Part shown: one piece after another, positions 22,745 to 33,839 of the stretch
Position numbering within the stretch: the first letter of the stretch is position 1
Layout of the letters: every line of letters begins with the position of its first letter
Origin: Budorcas taxicolor
Lineage: Eukaryota > Chordata > Mammalia > Artiodactyla > Bovidae
Direction: 5' to 3'
Assembly: GCF_023091745.1 (NCBI RefSeq)
Contig: NC_068924.1
Location: forward strand, 69,900,832-69,964,831
DNA: 64,000 nucleotides
Notes under the pieces: generated by a model
Told to the model about the DNA's origin: nothing
The model's database searches: none
What the model saw: only the letters and a program-made list of their open reading frames with translations
Program-made: the position numbers and the translations under genes

Positions 22745-24620
22745 AGAAGGACTGTGATTTGAAATGCTACTTCGATAGAAATTGTGGGATCGTCATCAAA
22801 ACCATAAAATCAATAGAAAAAGAAGTTTATCTTTGCAAAGCGGATCCACTGTCTCTGAGATGGGTACAGCTAGACCTACACCAAGTCCCCCGAAATGCCC
22901 AGAGAACATCTGAAACCCTAAATGACACACCAAGTTTAACAATGGCTTTAGGAATCTGAGTCACCAATCACATTATCTAACTTGTAATTTTCACAAGAGA
23001 AGGCTAACCAACTGTGTTTTGAACTGGGGTGAAAACATGAATTCAGGAGGCAGGAAAAGCAGCTTAAAGTAATCATGTATGAAATGATCATTGACTCAGG
23101 TTGCCTTGATCGTGTAACCTGAGTCATACCTGGGAGTATTAGATAAATTTTTGTGAAACAATCAGTTTGATCATTTTCAGGAAATCACCTTAAGAACTTA
23201 ATATGTTGCAAAAATGCTTTTCTCCCTCATTCTGATTAGAGCTAAGCACATGCTTGCTATGGCTTTGAGAAATGAAGTTTCAGAAAAATAAGGATAATTA
23301 GTTTTAACTCAGAATGGCATAAGGAAACTTTCCCCCAAACCTGCTGCAGGGTCATGCTTTATCCTAGGCTAAAGTAGTACAGAATGAGATATAGCACAGT
23401 TTACCTATAACTTCCTACATCTAACAAAATAAAAATCAGCAAATATCAAAATCTTTAAATATTGTCTCATTTTAAAATGGTTTATATTCTAACACCAGAG
23501 GAATGTCAGAGGAAAGTCTGTCCCATCTTCGGTGAGATTATTCTTTCATTTCCCTTACATTCTCATTTCCATCACATCATATTATCTTTTTCAACTTTCT
23601 ATATATTTATTTAAAAATGTTCATTTAGGACAGATAGTTGTGAAAGTGTACAAAAATAATTTATGTGTTACTTATATTATTTTGATCACATAATTGATGT
23701 CATCTCCTACTGTCTCTGGTACACGGTTGCCACTCAATAAATATGTCTAAAGTCAGGAATTCCTTACTTAGCCCCGGATTTAATGCATCATTGCTACCAA
23801 GTGACATTTTGGGGATTGGGATGCTAATTTATTCCCATAATATCATCTCTAGGTAGCAGGATACTACTTGAACTCCTTTCTGAAGAAACAAAAATGATTC
23901 CCTATAGCAAGGAACAAGCATATGACTATTTATGCACCAGAACATAAGCTTCTTGATTGCAGCTGTTACTATGAAATTTAAATGCCCTGAGATAATGAGA
24001 AGTCCCGTTTATTACATACTGAGGCCCAAGTCCATCTGTTCTCAAAGACAATAGCAACCTGACCTAAATCAAAGCCCATTCTTCTTAGATGAACCTTATA
24101 CAGGACATGAATCCATTGGAGAAATCCTGGAGCCTGTCCTTTCTCAAAACAATTTTTCTTCCCCTCTCTTTCTACATTTGCTGCTATCACTTGAATAGAA
24201 AGAGATAGAAAGAGATAAAAAGAGATAAAAGGCCATTAAAGTATGCAGGTAGCACAGTCTGTAATGAAAAGACTGTTTAAGTCCCCAAAAGAGAGCAGAG
24301 GTGATTTCTCAGCTGAGAGTTTTCACTCCAGTAGCACTGAGGGCAAGAAAAAACTTAGAACAAAAACTGAAGAAAATTCCACTTTTTTCTCATATTTGCC
24401 CAAATCCAAGTAGAAAGAGTCAAAAGAATCAGAGAAAAAGGGGAATGAATCATTCATAAGGCCCTTCAAAAACTCAACCACCTCTACGGGGGGAGGGGAG
24501 GATGCTATTGAACATAAAGCACTTGAATGAAACTTGGCTGAGCTGTAATGACCCAGCACTACATATGCTAAAAATAAGAGCCTCAAATAGTGTCACACTA
24601 GAAATGTAGGCAGCATCATT
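22745..24620. other. Unassigned sequence with short simple repeats
   Basis: No gene recognised. The AGAAAGAGAT decamer repeats about three times at 24197-24230. A cactcaataaatatgtctaa stretch near 23732 is a faint L2/MIR-like end. Confidence 0.4.
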
Positions 24621-24636
24621 CCTGGATGTTTCCTCT

Positions 24637-24906
24637 GCTGCTGCTAAGTCGCTTTAGTCGTGTCCGACTCTGTGCGACCCCATAGACTGAAGCCCACCAG
24701 GCTCCCCCGTCCCTGGGATTCTCCAGGCAAGAACACTGGGGTGAGTTGCCATTTCCTTCTCCAATGCATGAAAATGAAAAGTGAAAGTGACGCCGCTCAG
24801 TCCTGTTCGACTCTTAGCGATCCCATGGACTGCAGCCCACCAGGCTCCTCCATTCATGGTATTTTCCAGGCAAGAATACTGGAGTGGGGTGCCATTGCCT
24901 TCTCTG
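24637..24906 (-). mobile_element. Bov-A2 dimeric SINE
   Basis: Two Bov-A units in tandem on the minus strand, joined by the gcatgaaaatgaaaagtgaa linker, with the GCTGCTGCT repeat at the 3' end. Flanks show an imperfect duplication (atgtttcctct at 24626-24636, atatctcctct at 24907-24917). Confidence 0.93.
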
Positions 24907-24919
24907 ATATCTCCTCTAA

Positions 24920-26395
24920 AAAACTCTAATTAACCCTTGAAGCAGAGCCTTCACTTTCATCATTGTCTTGAGCATCATACCTTTAGTTTAAATACTTGTT
25001 AAAACTAGCCTCCCCCCACCTTGTTAAATATCCTTTTTAATTAAAACATCGTGTCACTGTGGTGGCCTAGTGGGTCATCCTAGTCATTGAGATCAGTAGA
25101 GAAGTTTAATCAATTCCTAAATAATGAGTCAACTTTTTATGCCCTTTGTAATCTCATTGTAACACACTGCAATTCAAGGCCATTATACTACATTTACTTT
25201 AATGAATAATAAATGGTACATTGGTATTGACTGAACAACTGATTACCTATTCCATCGGTAGCAGAACACAGAAATATTTTTAATTATTGATAAACCACAA
25301 GCTTTGCTTGTCAGGTACAATCATCTTCTGGCAAGAACAACTTATTTTTCATTTTATTATCAGAGACAAGTGGAATCAAATGTCATTGCAAACCACTTCT
25401 GGTCATTCTCCAGCATAGAAATGGCAACGTCTAGCCTCGCTTCTTACCAGGTGTAAAGGGCAACAGGTTTGCAAAAGAATAAAAATTATGAAAAAAGCAC
25501 TCATGTAAAAACCTGAGAAAGAAGGTTAGAAATAAAATTATGTTCTCAAACTTCCCTATGTTGATTTAAAAGGATAGATGTAAAAAAACAATACTTGTGA
25601 AATATTATGGGACAAATACATAAAATTGCTAAGACTTAGAAAATATACTTACATGATGCATAGAAGAGTTTATCCTTATCAAAAGAGAGTGTGTGTATAT
25701 ATACATATATGTGAAATATATATGTTTCATCCTCATACTGTATCCAACGACAGGAAGCAAGCTTGCTTCAAAATATAGAGACAGTCATTCACTTCTCACC
25801 CTTTGAACAAATGCCTTTCATAAGGGACACCTTCATTAGACAGCTATCATGTCTCATTGGTTAGAATGGCTAAGTGTCTATCTCTAGATTAATAACCTAG
25901 AGCACCTCTAAAAACATCAGGTTACTGTTCTAAGGAAGAAGACAGAAGGCAGATTTGGGGGGGACATAAAATAGAGTTACCTGCCATGCGTCTTTAGAAA
26001 AGAAGCTGTGCACAGAAACAAGTGAGGCTGTACCTCTGATCAACAACGTGAAAGTGGCAGGGATAAGTGATAAGGGAAGAGCACTCTACAACAATAGATG
26101 GGTGGTTCACACAGGAAAGCGGCTACAGCGCGCCACAACCACGATGATGAATTTTCAGCTCTGTGCATCCATACAAAAAGGGAGGGGGAAAGGAGAGGCA
26201 GGAGAGCACTAGAGCAGAGGGTGTACTGCAAGTCAGCTAATATTTATTGAGCATTATTATCTGCAAAGACTGTTATCCAGAACTGCAGACCATTCGGAAA
26301 CGCGTCTTCCTCTAGCATTCTAGCTCCTCGGCTTCTCTTAGTTTCTCCAAACTCACTCAGTATATATAGGAAAGGGTGTGTCTGAAAGGTAGCTA
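24920..26395. other. Repeat-poor sequence
   Basis: No gene. About 25090-25420 lacks any recognised repeat and has many TAAT/ATTA cores. A degenerate TG/TA tract is at about 25690-25725. About 26230-26290 starts like an L2/MIR end. Confidence 0.4.
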
Positions 26396-26397
26396 CA

Positions 26398-27594
26398 TAT
26401 TGGGTTGGCCAAACAGTTCGTTTATATTCTTTACCCATAAGATGGCTTTAGTAGTACTTTGTTGTCTAACTTCATTTGAAGCATTTTTCCTAGACTGCAT
26501 TGTGACAGCTGTCATATCAGCCTGCATTTAAAAAAAAAAAAAAAATCAAAACTGGTGAATTTTCGTGTAGCCACTTTAATACTGAAGATGGAAGAAAAAA
26601 GTACATTTTTAGGATAGCATGCCTTATTATTTCAAGAATGGTAAAAATGCAACTGAAAAGCAAAAACATAAAAAGATCTGCACAGTGTATGGAGAAGGTG
26701 CTGTGACTGATTGATGTATCAAAAGCAGTTTTTGGAGTTTCGTGCTGGAGATTTCTTGTTGGATGATTTTCCACGGTCAGGTAGACCAGTTGAAGCTGAT
26801 AGCTATCAAATCAAGACATTAATTGAGAACAATCAATGTCATACCATGTGGGGAAGAGCCAACATACTCAAAACATCCACATCAAGCGTTGGAAATCATT
26901 TGCACCAGCTTGGTTACATTAATCACTTTGATGTTTGGGTTCCACATAAATTAAGCAAGAAAACCTTCTTGATCATATTCCACTTGTGTTTCTCTACTTA
27001 AACATAATGAAAATGCTCCATTTTAAAAACAAACTGTGACAGGAGATGAAAAGTGGATACTGCGCAATAATGCGGAATGGAAGAATCGTGGGGCAAGCAA
27101 AATGAAGCACCACCCAGCACACCAAAGACCAGTCTTCATCCAAAGAAGGTGATGCTGTGTATACGGTGAGATTAGAAGGAAATCCTCTGTCATGAGCTCC
27201 TTCCAGAAAACAAAATGATTGATTCCAACAAGTACGCTCCCAATTAGACCAAATGAAAGTACTTAGTGAGAATAATCTGGAATTAGTCGACAGAAAACGC
27301 ATCCTCTTCCATTAGAATACTACAAAACCCTATGTTTCTTTGATGACCAAGAAAAACCTGTTAGAGCTTAGCTGGGAAGTTCTGATTCATCCACTATATT
27401 CACCAGACATTGCACCTCTGTATTTCAATTTATTTCTGTCTTTAAAAAACTCTCTTAATGGAAAATTTTCCAACTCCCTGGAAGACTGAAAAAAAATAGG
27501 CACCTGGAACAGCTATTTGCTCAAAAAGACAAAAGGTCTTGGGAAGATGGAATTATGAAGTTGCCTGGGAAATGGCAGAAGGTAGCAGGACAAA
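26398..27594 (+). mobile_element. Mariner DNA transposon, 3' end lost
   Basis: Starts after a TA at 26398-26399 with the TTGGGTTGGCCAAA-type terminal inverted repeat typical of ruminant mariners. The transposase body runs to about 27590 and is then replaced by a BovB fragment. The 3' inverted repeat is not found in the next 300 bp, so the element cannot be excised. An A run at about 26529 interrupts the leader. Confidence 0.9.
26580..27592 (+). pseudogene. Mariner transposase pseudogene
   Basis: Degenerate transposase of the mariner family (DD34D), which cuts and pastes at TA sites. Recognisable parts are FRAGDFLLDDFPRSGRP at about 26739-26790 (end of the first helix-turn-helix and the linker), the ENNQ segment at about 26828, WVPHKLS at about 26937-26960, TGDEKWILRNN at about 27037-27070 (catalytic block), and YSPDIAP at about 27397-27417. 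The longest frame (26711-27001) is only 96 codons, and the blocks fall in different frames. The usual HDNARPH motif is not intact near 27330. The terminal EKWQKVV-like block ends at the BovB junction. Non-functional. Confidence 0.85.
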
Positions 27595-27766
27595 CCGACT
27601 CATTGGAAAAAACCCTGATTCTGGGAAAGATTGAAAGCAAAAGGAGAAGGGGGCGGCAGAGAATGAGATGGTTAGATGGCATCACTGACTCAATGGACAT
27701 AAACTTGAACAAACTCTAGGAGATAGTGAAGGACAGAGGAGCCTGGCGTGCTGCAGTCCACGGCAA
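27595..27766 (+). mobile_element. BovB 3' fragment fused to mariner
   Basis: Plus-strand BovB 3' sequence from cgactcattggaaaaaaccc to ctgcagtccacgg, lacking its terminal GAACT repeats. It directly follows the mariner at about 27594. Both elements are cut at or near the joint or downstream, so a deletion or rearrangement occurred. Confidence 0.85.
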
Positions 27767-27769
27767 GAG

Positions 27770-29475
27770 CATAATCAAATCCCCGCAACTGGATGCCTAG
27801 CTTGCTGCTATGGTGGGTGCTGAGTGCACTGATGTGCGGTCTGCCTCATCCCCTGGGGCTGTTACTGCCAGACTCTTCTGTTTACCCCAGCATGCATTAC
27901 ACGTGTTATTGCTTACAGTGCTCTCTGATGGGAAAACCAGCTGGATACCCCGGCCATAAATGAGGGTCTGATATTGGTCCCTGAAAACTTCGGGATGAAT
28001 TATTAATCCCATAGTTTTCACCCAATTGGAAAACAGAGACATGATCATTAAAGGTCAACATGCATTCACTAGGACAAAACTCCCAAAAATGTTAGTTTCC
28101 TTTTAACATTTAAATAAGATGAATACCAAAGGTAGAGTCTCTCATAATGTTATAGAAGTCAAGATGAGACAATGCTCATTCCTAACAAAACAAAACATAT
28201 TCAGATGAATTAACTAAACCAAATCAAGGAATAACACTCATGTTTTCAATAAACCAAGACTTTTTGAGTACCTAAGCTGCCCTGGTTCCTGCCACACGAC
28301 TTCAAGAACACAAACCACGCTCCCTCTCATTTTGTACCGGCCTCTTCTGTAGCACAGAAAAACTACACGCTGCCTTTTTCATCGAGCATTTTCATAGGAG
28401 TGACATTTTAGTGGAGCCATAAGGAAAAGATGAGATTTCCATATGTGGGAAGGACAGTCCGGATTGCAATAGTTGTAACAATCATGGTGTTTACCTTCAC
28501 AGGGAGATGCTTACTAGAGCTGGTTGGATACTAGAGCCTACAGTGTTAAGAATTAAGTGACAAGTTATGGCCAGTATCAGAAGCTGGGAAGTAAAGATTG
28601 ATTTTAAGTTAGGGTTCTTCTGAATTTGCCATAGTTCCTGGAGTAACCTCCTTAAATAACGTTAGGAAACTGGTTGCTGCGTCACTCATGGGGCTCTCGG
28701 AGGCTACCCAGAGCTTGCAGAGATATTGAATCAATGAGTAATGAACCTCTGCTCCAAAGACTCATCAGGAGGCATTTAGGACCCAGGAAGTGGGGTGCCC
28801 ACCAAAGGTCTGCCAAACTGGGATGATACATATGAGATCTGCATATCTCTCTGGCTTCCTCTGAGAGCTAGTTCAGCAAATAAGCCAAGAATGTTCCAAA
28901 TGAAAATGAGAGGACACAGTGGTGGATCCAGAGAACAGAAGCGAGGCAAAGATGGGGGAAGCAGCTTGATTTATAGTGACTTTTCCATTTTACCAAGATC
29001 TGAATTGACTCTATCCAATTAGCCTCCTTTTTATAAGAGGGCTAAAACAGATGGCTGTGTTTTTGTAAGGGAGAAAGACAATTTGAGGAGGAGGAGAATA
29101 GTGCTCTACAAGGCTAAGAGAGGAAGACTCAAACATGCAACTCGGCTTGAGCACTGACTAGGAATGCAGTATCACTGGTAGGTATGGGTTTACACTTGAA
29201 CACACACACAAGTAGCCCTTAAGGTTTGATTTAGTTGTAAATTTAATCAGCCAAGCATACAAACTGTTAGAAGCAGAGATTACAGAGGCAGGACAGAAGC
29301 AGATAAGTCTTCCCTTGTTCCCCAAAGTTTCAAAAGGAGACAAGCACCTGCCATTTTCAGGAAATGTGGGATCTTTCCACTCCTGGATTATTTGATGCTT
29401 AGTGTGGCCCTCATGTTTTTTTATACCTAAGGATGATACCACTGCTCTGGAGACTAATAGTGATAACAACAGGCC
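27770..29475. other. Unassigned sequence
   Basis: No gene or clear repeat. Several short open frames carry no motif. Confidence 0.4.
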
Positions 29476-29484
29476 CTCTGCTGG

Positions 29485-29625
29485 CCCTTAGCAGCTACGT
29501 GACTCTGTCTGTTTCTCAACCTGTATGTGCCTCAGTTTCTTCAACCACAGAATAAGGAAAACATCATTTTTTGTCTAATAACAATTTAAAGTATAAATGA
29601 ACATACATAAATATAATAATGCTTA
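29485..29625 (-). repeat. MIR SINE fragment
   Basis: Antisense MIR: gcagctacgtgactctgtct, gtgcctcagtttcttcaacc, then aataaggaaaacatcatt. Confidence 0.55.
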
Positions 29626-29849
29626 GGATTTAATAACTATTATATATTATTACAAAGAAGGCAATGGCACTAATATGGTATATATATTAATACTTATACC
29701 ATAAATGTACAGCTTTTCATCCAAGGAAAGATTTACTAACAGTAGACTCTCCTGGTTTGTAAACCACTAATATCATGTTAAAAGGACCATATCCTTATCT
29801 GGAGGGACAGACAGACTCTACCCGCTGGAAATTCTGAAGAATATTTCTA

Positions 29850-30130
29850 CACTGCCTTTATTACCTCATGAAAACCCATCCCTGTGCCAGATAGTCTGAT
29901 CTCAAAAGCATGGTTCACATAACCCTGTCTGTCCCCACTGTACACCCAGCAGAAATGTATATATGCAATTCTGCTGTTATTTTACACTTCTCTCTTTACT
30001 AAAATCATTCAAATAAGCAGTAAATTCTTAAGGGCAGGAACCATGATTAATTTATCCCTGCATGTCCAATGCCTGAAACATAATAGGCATTGCTTTAATA
30101 TTGGTTGAGTGGTTAGTTGAGGAATGAACG
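29850..30130 (+). repeat. L2 LINE 3' end
   Basis: Blocks aaattcttaagggcaggaac, tccctgcatgtccaatgcct and gaaacataataggcattg form the L2 3' terminus. Confidence 0.7.
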
Positions 30131-30184
30131 GACAAGAGTACCAGAAAACAAGAAGACAAGGTTAGAAAAGATGGCTATAGGGTC

Positions 30185-30418
30185 TTAGGGCTTTGCAGTC
30201 AGACAAATGGACTGAAAATCAATTTCACAACTTTCTGGATGTGTGATTTTAGACAAGTTACTTAATCTGTTGGAGCCTCAGTGTCCTCATCTGTCAAATT
30301 AGGATTATAATAAAAACTCTAGGTAAGGATTAAATGTGAAATCCATTTAAAGTGCCTGGAATAAGGTGCTTGATAAATGTCAGTCACTGTTCTTTTTATT
30401 CTTGGCATTATCATTACT
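30185..30418 (-). repeat. MIR SINE
   Basis: Long antisense MIR: ctggatgtgtgattttagac, gttacttaatctgttggagc, ctcagtgtcctcatctgtca, ggattaaatgtgaaatcc and ggtgcttgataaatgtc. Confidence 0.8.
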
Positions 30419-30525
30419 GTGTTAGTGAGTGTATAGCAAAGAATTTGTTAAGGGATATCATAATGTTATAAAATATTATGTGATACAGTGGAGAAATTTT
30501 ACAATCCTAAAAATCCTAAAAAAAT

Positions 30526-30574
30526 TTATGTACATGAATTATGTACCTGATTATGTACATGATTCTGTACATAA
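30526..30574 (+). repeat. Short 12-13 bp tandem repeat
   Basis: Four units of TTATGTACATGA type. Units 1 and 3 are identical, unit 2 has an extra A and one substitution, and unit 4 is diverged. Each contains a palindromic GTAC core. Confidence 0.8.
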
Positions 30575-30659
30575 GTACAGAGTCATGATACATTTTAAGG
30601 CATTGCAAAAAAAAATACATTTAAACACCAGGTATTATAATTAGCTATTCTAGCTTTTT

Positions 30660-31300
30660 GGCCTTCATATCAGTTAAGATCTGTTCAAGAACACCAAAGC
30701 CAGACTGTGCATTTCAATAAATATAATTTAATATAGGCAATTTCTTACACATGTATCCAAGGGCTGAAAAGTAGGAAAAAAAAAAGCACTAAATGAAAAA
30801 GAGATGATAATAGAAGGAAGTAGCTGCCATTCTTAAGGCTGGGGGCACTTGGAGTTACAATAACTTGGAGAAGACTTTTAAAAAATAAAGGAAGCTAGAG
30901 GCTGGAAACAGCAGCTGCTACCGAGGTGAGGGATGTTTCCGCGATGCTGAGATGAGGCGGACAGGAACAAAATTGAAGGAAAGAACTAGTCCTTTCTGCC
31001 CTCCTCCTGATTTCCAATTTCCGACAGCTGCTCCCTATTGGCAGGAACTTAGAGTAAGGCAGCTGGCAAAGGAGGAGCCCCAAAGTCACAGAGAACTGGA
31101 GCTGAAACAGACAGTTCAGTGATGGGCTCAACCTGATGCCTACTCAGAGGCGAACCCAGTCTCCCTTCACTGTGTTTTCTGTTTCTATTTCAATCCAAGC
31201 TGTTTCTCTCCTTAAAAAGGCACTTTCACACATTTCACTATATTGTCACTCATAGACTTCCTGCACTAAAGATATTAACCCCAGGACAAGGATTGAGAAT
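30660..31300. repeat. Uncertain ancient repeat, copy 2
   Basis: About 30700-31130 shares the taatttaatataggcaattt-type start and a downstream ccctcctcctgatttccaat/ctccctattggcagg segment with 58.90-59.33 kb. The family is unnamed here. Confidence 0.35.
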
Positions 31301-31309
31301 GTGCAACTC

Positions 31310-31472
31310 AGAGCAGTGCTTCTAAACGGAATGCAGAAACAAAGCCACCTGGAGATCTTGTTATTATTCAGATTCTGATTCACAGGGTCTGAGGTTGGGT
31401 TTGAGAATACGCCTTTCTAACACACCCTCAAATACACTGAGGCTGCTGGCCCACGGACCTCAGTTGGGATGT
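31310..31472 (-). repeat. MER5/MER20-type hAT MITE
   Basis: Contains cacctggagatcttgttatt, gattctgattcacagggtct and ggtttgagaatacgcctttc, as in the copy at 17.2 kb. Overall orientation is uncertain. Confidence 0.6.
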
Positions 31473-31684
31473 AATATATACTAAGAAGAGGATCCACAAA
31501 TCACTCCTAGGTATTCTGATAATATATCCTATATGTTCTAATAATATCTACTATTCTGATAATATACACTATATGTTCCCCACAGCAAATCACAATTCAG
31601 TTCACTCAATTTTAAATACCACAAGTTTTCATTAAAATAATAATTTTCTACTACTGTATTACTTTCTTAAACCCTACTTTATAT

Positions 31685-31913
31685 GTGGGCTTCCCAGGGG
31701 CCACTAGTGGTAAAGAACCCACCTTCCAATGCAGGAGACACAAGAGATGTAGGTTCGATCCCTGGGTCAGGAAGATCCCCTGGAGGAGGGCACAGCAACC
31801 CACTCCAGTATTCTTGCCTGGAGAATCCCAAGGACAGAGGAGCCTGGCAGGCTATAGTCCATGGGGTCGCAGAGAGTCGGACACGACTGAAGCAACTTAG
31901 CATACACGCATAC
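31685..31913 (+). mobile_element. Bov-tA SINE with perfect TSD
   Basis: Plus-strand copy of the variant with an added acacaagagatgtaggttcg insert in the tRNA-like head. TSD ACTTTATAT at 31676-31684 and 31914-31922. Confidence 0.95.
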
Positions 31914-32034
31914 ACTTTATATTTATTATAACTGGGCATGAAAGTATGAGAGGTATATGCCCCTTACATACTGAAAGCTTATATTGTTTGTGTGTCTCTG
32001 TGTGTGTGTATGTATAGCTTTTTTGCTTCTTTTG

Positions 32035-32168
32035 TGGCTCACTGGCAAAGAAATTGCCTGCAACGCAGGAGATGCAAGGGAAAATCCCATGGACAGAGGA
32101 GCCTGGCCGGCTATAGTCTTAGGGGTCGCAGAGTCAGACACGGCTAAAGGGACTGAGCACACGCACAC
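32035..32168 (+). mobile_element. Bov-tA SINE with internal deletion
   Basis: The head (tggctcactggcaaagaaat to caggagatgcaaggg) joins directly to aaatcccatggacagaggag, so about 70 bp of the middle is lost. CA-rich tail. Confidence 0.88.
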
Positions 32169-32169
32169 A

Positions 32170-33355
32170 CGTTTTATATATATACTTACAGATTGTATAT
32201 GCTATATATAATTTTATTTACACACACACAATGACATGTAGATTCCTCTTTCAAAGGGAAGATAAAATTTAACTTAAGGCTCATAGTCAAGTAAGCATGG
32301 AATTCATGGAGGCTTCTCCTAATGTTTCCCTCTGGTTTTGATTCTCAGGTTTGACCTATGCTTCGAGAGCAGAAAGTTATATCAGCAGTTATGGTCTCAA
32401 AAGCGCCACTCTTCCATTTCTTCCAAAGTGCATTTAGTGCTACAATTGCTGGCTTTACCTACAAAATACACTGTGCTCCTGCTAACACTGCAAATTCTAA
32501 AGACCAATGGGCTGGTTACACCGAATTCCATTCTGTATTAGACTTGTCAGCACAGTTCTGATGAGTGAAACTTTGTAACTTGACCAAAGGTACCTTGTTG
32601 GCCAGCTTCACTGTGGAGGAGGGAGCCATGTAGTTTAGGAAGACTAATTTGGGGATCGCAAACTCAGCCCATTAAGCGTGGATTGATGTATTCACTTTGA
32701 TGTAGACGGAGCCAATGTCGTCGTTTTTATTTGGACATCTTAAAGCCAGAAAATGCACTTAAAAGCACATTTTAAGCAGTCATCAGTCACAACTTTTGTT
32801 TCTCACAATTTAGTGTAAATAAATTACTACATCCTTTTTATGCACCATTAATTTAACTGCTAACACTATAAGAAGATTAGATAATTGGTACATACTCTAT
32901 CTCATGGTTCAGAAAGATAAAAAATAATATTAAAGTGTTATATACTTTGTATGGCTTTATATAATAAACAAAGGGGACTAAGCATTGATTTTAGCACAGC
33001 AAGTTTTGCTAATATTCAATCATTCTAAATTAATCAATTTGAAGGATATCAAGATAATGCCGGGATATTCTAGTTTAACTCTAATTACCAGATTTTATTT
33101 TCTAAATAAAACTAACTTAGCTTTCAAGGTTATTTCTTCTAATTCTGCTACTCTATGTCCCCTGCTAAACAGTGTACTATTTCTGAGTAGAGACCATGAC
33201 ACATTCTCCCATTTTAAGTCTGGAATCACTTTCCTATATCATTTGTTAAGCAATGGTCTCACTACTATTCCACACCTTTCAAATTCTCCCTAAAATGTTA
33301 TTATTGTCTGTTTTACCGCGAGATGTAATGTCCTTCTTTGCTAGACATGTTTTTC
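32170..33355. other. Repeat-poor sequence
   Basis: A short TA/CA tract at 32175-32232, then no recognised repeat. Overlapping frames at 32338-32561 have no known domain. About 32640-32900 has several TAAT and TTTAT-type cores and a few CpG in otherwise AT-rich DNA. Confidence 0.4.
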
Positions 33356-33359
33356 CTAT

Positions 33360-33560
33360 CATTTTGTACTTTTTAGAACTAACCTTTTCAATTGGACATA
33401 ATTGTAGATTCATGTGATTTTATAAGATAATACAGAGAGAGCCTATATATCCTTTATCAATCTCTCCCAATGATAACATCATACAAAACTAGCATATCAT
33501 AACTAGGATATTGACATTGATGCAGGCAAGACATAAAATATTTCTATCAACTTCAGGATT
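33360..33560 (-). repeat. Ancient L1-like fragment
   Basis: tataagataatacagagaga, tcccaatgataacatcatac and ctaggatattgacattgatg recall antisense ancient L1 sequence. Confidence 0.45.
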
Positions 33561-33565
33561 CCCCA

Positions 33566-33762
33566 AAGCTTCCCTGGTGGCTCACACGGTAAAGAATCTG
33601 CCTTCAATGCAAGAGATCCAGGTTCAGTTCCTGGGTTGGGAAGATCCCCTGGAGAAGGAAAAGGCTACCCACTCCAGTTTTCTTGCCTGGGAAATTCCCA
33701 TGGACAGAGGAGCCTGGTGGGCTACAGTCCACGGAGTCGCAAAGAGTCAGACACGACTTGTT
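33566..33762 (+). mobile_element. Bov-tA SINE
   Basis: Plus-strand copy from agcttccctggtggctcaca to gagtcagacacgact. The B box is GGTTCAGTTCC, so one position differs from the pol III consensus. Confidence 0.93.
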
Positions 33763-33839
33763 GATTTTCCACCTAATTTTCTTTCAATTGCTGAGAGAGT
33801 AAGATTAATTTTTGTCTATTTTTCCTTTTAGTTATACAA

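Noticed and set aside
22741..22959. 72-codon frame starting just after the L2 end
   Set aside because: No motif and no conservation evidence available. Chance frame.
32338..32561. Two overlapping frames that could be a processed pseudogene
   Set aside because: No protein recognised, no poly(A) tail or target duplication seen. Kept only as a point to check.
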